Below, in pieces: positions 62,377 to 64,000 of a stretch of 64,000 nt of DNA. This DNA comes from Xylanibacter ruminicola. Lineage in GTDB: Bacteria; Bacteroidota; Bacteroidia; Bacteroidales; Bacteroidaceae. The stretch covers positions 1 to 64,000 of the forward strand of contig SUYC01000006.1 in NCBI GenBank assembly GCA_015060625.1, given 5' to 3'. Positions within the stretch are counted from its first letter, which is position 1, and every line of letters begins with the position of its first letter. The position numbers and the translations under genes were made by a program. A model generated the notes under the pieces. That model ran no database searches, was not told the DNA's origin, and saw only the letters and a list, made by a program, of their open reading frames with translations.

Positions 62377-63549
62377 TTTCATCGCTCCCACGATATCACC
62401 GGCAGTCATAGCCTTAGCCTGCTCGTCGATCTTCTGCTGGTAGCGCTCTGGGGTGATAGGGACGATCTCCATACCATCGGTGAGTTTGGTAATTCCATTG
62501 GAAACATACTTATCACCAGTCTTCAAACCAGTGGTAACCACATAGTTCATGCCATCGTTCTGTGGCGCAACGGTAATCTCGCTGTACTTCACCTTATTAT
62601 CGGCACCCAGCAAGTAAACGAACTTCTTGTTCTGAACCTCGGATACAGCCGACTGTGGGATGATGATGGCCGACGAATTGCTGTGAGGAATCAGGATAGA
62701 GCCCGAACCACCACTCTTCAGCACACGCTGAGGATTCTGGAACAGAGCGATGAGCTGTACCGATCCAGTAGCAGCATCAATCACACCACTCATCTTGGTT
62801 ACAGTACCATCCAGATTATACAAAGTACCATCGGCCAACTTGAGCTTAACTGGTGGGAACTTTGATACTGCAGCATTCTGACCACCCTCGCCCTTGCTCA
62901 TCTCGAGGGCATCCTTCTCTGTCAGAGAGAAATACACCTCCATGGCCGAGTTGTTGCTCACGGTAGTCAGCACATTACCAGTATTTACCAATGCGCCCAC
63001 CTTGTAGGGCAGTGTACCTACCACACCTGCGGCAGGACTCTTCACATAGCAGAAGCTCAGCATCTCCTTAGCCGAAGCCAATGAAGCCTCAGCCTGGGCC
63101 AGACCAGCCTTTGCCTGCTCATACTGATTAGTAGCACTCTGAAGTTCAAAGTCGCCAATCACACCATTCTCGTGCAACTTCTGTGCGTTCTCATAGCTCA
63201 ACTTGGCAGTATTGAGCGAAGCCTTAGCTGTATTTACGCTGGCCTGAGCCTGGCGCACCTGAGCCTGATAAGTAACGTTATCAATCACAAACAACACCTG
63301 TCCAGCGCTCACAGTCTGACCTTCCTTCACGTTAACCTGCGTAATGAATCCAGCCACCTTTGGACTAATCTGTACATCCTGCACACCCTTGATGGTTGCG
63401 GGGTAAGTGGTCTGGGTTGTAGAACTCTGAGTACCTACCTCAACTACAGGGTACTCGTTGTCGCCAAAATTGGGGCGACCACCGCCACCACCGCATGATG
63501 ACAAGATCAGCGATGCAACGGTCATTACCAAAAACATTCTTTTCTTCAT
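62371..63549 (-). CDS. RND efflux periplasmic adaptor (MFP) lipoprotein
   Basis: 392 residues with a lipoprotein signal (ILSSCGGGGG). Membrane-fusion protein order: beta-barrel/lipoyl halves (VSPKVAGFITQVNVKEGQTVSAGQ-type segment, about 60-85) around a coiled coil rich in Ala/Gln (VRQAQASVNTAKASLNTAKL, about 105-165). It links the pump to the outer-membrane duct. The start at 63549 (MKKRMFLV) is preferred to 63561 since it gives a standard signal peptide. No local repressor gene is seen in the window. Confidence 0.93.
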   Translation of the reverse strand: MKKRMFLVMTVASLILSSCGGGGGRPNFGDNEYPVVEVGTQSSTTQTTYPATIKGVQDVQISPKVAGFITQVNVKEGQTVSAGQVLFVIDNVTYQAQVRQAQASVNTAKASLNTAKLSYENAQKLHENGVIGDFELQSATNQYEQAKAGLAQAEASLASAKEMLSFCYVKSPAAGVVGTLPYKVGALVNTGNVLTTVSNNSAMEVYFSLTEKDALEMSKGEGGQNAAVSKFPPVKLKLADGTLYNLDGTVTKMSGVIDAATGSVQLIALFQNPQRVLKSGGSGSILIPHSNSSAIIIPQSAVSEVQNKKFVYLLGADNKVKYSEITVAPQNDGMNYVVTTGLKTGDKYVSNGITKLTDGMEIVPITPERYQQKIDEQAKAMTAGDIVGAMKN

Positions 63550-63587
63550 ACTAACTATCATGTATCTAATTTAATCCAAACACAATT

Positions 63588-63628
63588 CAACCCGAAAACT
63601 TTGCGTATTACACGCGGTTTTCGGGTTG
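63588..63628 (-). other. Large hairpin at the 5' end of the efflux mRNA
   Basis: On the minus strand CAACCCGAAAAC (63628-63617) and GTTTTCGGGTTG (63599-63588) form a perfect 12-bp stem, with GCGT/ACGC pairing inside. The first arm begins immediately after the -7 box (63629-63636), so the hairpin is at the extreme 5' end of the transcript. It could be a stability element or the operator of a dimeric repressor. Confidence 0.65.
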
Positions 63629-63636
63629 CAAAGATA
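63629..63636 (-). promoter_or_regulatory. -7 box of the efflux operon
   Basis: Minus-strand TATCTTTG, 79 bp upstream of the ATG at 63549, giving a 5' leader of about 75 nt that contains the hairpin. Confidence 0.55.
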
Positions 63637-63723
63637 CGAAAATTATATCTTACGATATATTCTTCTGAATAAACTTTTAACGTTTATTGCCTATAGCCTA
63701 TAGAGCAACGCATTTTTTAACAT

Positions 63724-64000
63724 TTAGAATGGGAATACCAAACCAACATTCAGTGTGCTATGACCATCGTACTGAGTTTTGTAGCAGTACTCGCACTTGA
63801 ACGAAAGATTGGCATTGAGAGGGTACTCCATACCGCAACCGATATTGAGGCCGAGTTTTGAGTCGCTACCCTCATCGTAGCTCCAGCCCATGACATTCAA
63901 ACCAGCCAAAGGATAGATGATAAACTCACTGTTGGGGATACGGAACAGATACTCCACATTGACATTGGGATTCCACATGCTCACGTGATCCTTGTTGAAA
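63724..64000 (-). CDS. Outer-membrane beta-barrel protein, C-terminal part at window edge
   Basis: At least 91 codons, open to the right edge; the frame continues upstream through FNKDHVSMWNPNV. Strand-like alternation (EFIIYPLAGLNVMGW, LSFKCEYCYKTQ) and the end LNVGLVFPF with a terminal Phe indicate a small barrel. The N-terminus lies outside the window. Function cannot be assigned. Confidence 0.65.
   Translation of the reverse strand, partial: FNKDHVSMWNPNVNVEYLFRIPNSEFIIYPLAGLNVMGWSYDEGSDSKLGLNIGCGMEYPLNANLSFKCEYCYKTQYDGHSTLNVGLVFPF

Overview
The window reads as a chromosomal segment of a gut- or rumen-type Bacteroidales bacterium, most likely Prevotella or a close relative. Reasons seen in the sequence: a SusC/SusD polysaccharide-utilisation locus, PorQ of type IX secretion, DUF5686, DUF2723 and DUF3098 proteins, many outer-membrane barrels ending in Phe, almost no Shine-Dalgarno sites, and repeated Bacteroidetes-type promoters (-7 box TAnnTTTG). 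No transposase, integrase, phage gene or CRISPR array was seen.

Layout. 1-308: the N-terminus of a LacI-type regulator with its promoter and operator, then a short orphan promoter-terminator unit. 309-6081 (minus): a tightly packed operon of a nucleotidyltransferase, an ATP-grasp protein, a CDP-alcohol phosphatidyltransferase, a HAD hydrolase and a DUF5686 outer-membrane protein, which looks like a headgroup-activation and phospholipid-type pathway. 6203-8304 (minus): a DUF2807 lipoprotein and a sensor histidine kinase. 8469-21344 (plus): an RNA methyltransferase, dipeptidyl peptidase IV, purD, two membrane proteins, a DUF2723 GT-C protein, a polysaccharide deacetylase and a GH3 enzyme. 21365-23104 (minus): a PAP2 phosphatase fused to a barrel. 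23285-26432 (plus): a PreA-like protein, a barrel and a metallophosphoesterase lipoprotein. 26433-29945 (minus): tRNA-Ser, ExbB, a small membrane protein, two ExbD and an Lrp/AsnC regulator, followed by a cobalamin riboswitch and terminator with no gene behind them. 29954-32408 (minus): tonB, a polyprenyl synthase and tatD. 32508-35629 (plus): porQ, cmk and a FadL-like porin. 35639-39824 (minus): ftsX, a DUF3098 gene, uppP, truB, queA and folK. 39914-40690 (plus): a radical SAM protein.

40879-56727 is a beta-mannan utilisation locus: SusC, SusD, a surface lipoprotein, an unassigned clan GH-A enzyme, GH26, a GH2 beta-mannosidase, a second GH26, GH130 phosphorylase, a sodium/sugar symporter and a divergent AraC regulator. 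The likely logic is surface binding and endo-cleavage, TonB-dependent import, periplasmic trimming, then inner-membrane symport and cytosolic phosphorolysis. 56890-63549 (minus) is an RND efflux operon (adaptor, pump, outer-membrane factor) that ends with an LpxA-like gene. The window closes inside another barrel gene.

The most unusual material lies between and under the genes. It includes the cobalamin riboswitch at the 3' end of the ExbBD operon and two related promoter-terminator units about 100 nt long. Heptamer and octamer tandem repeats fill many intercistronic gaps and supply GTG or TTG start codons and stop codons to the flanking genes. A CTAG-bounded 15-mer is repeated in frame inside two neighbouring genes.
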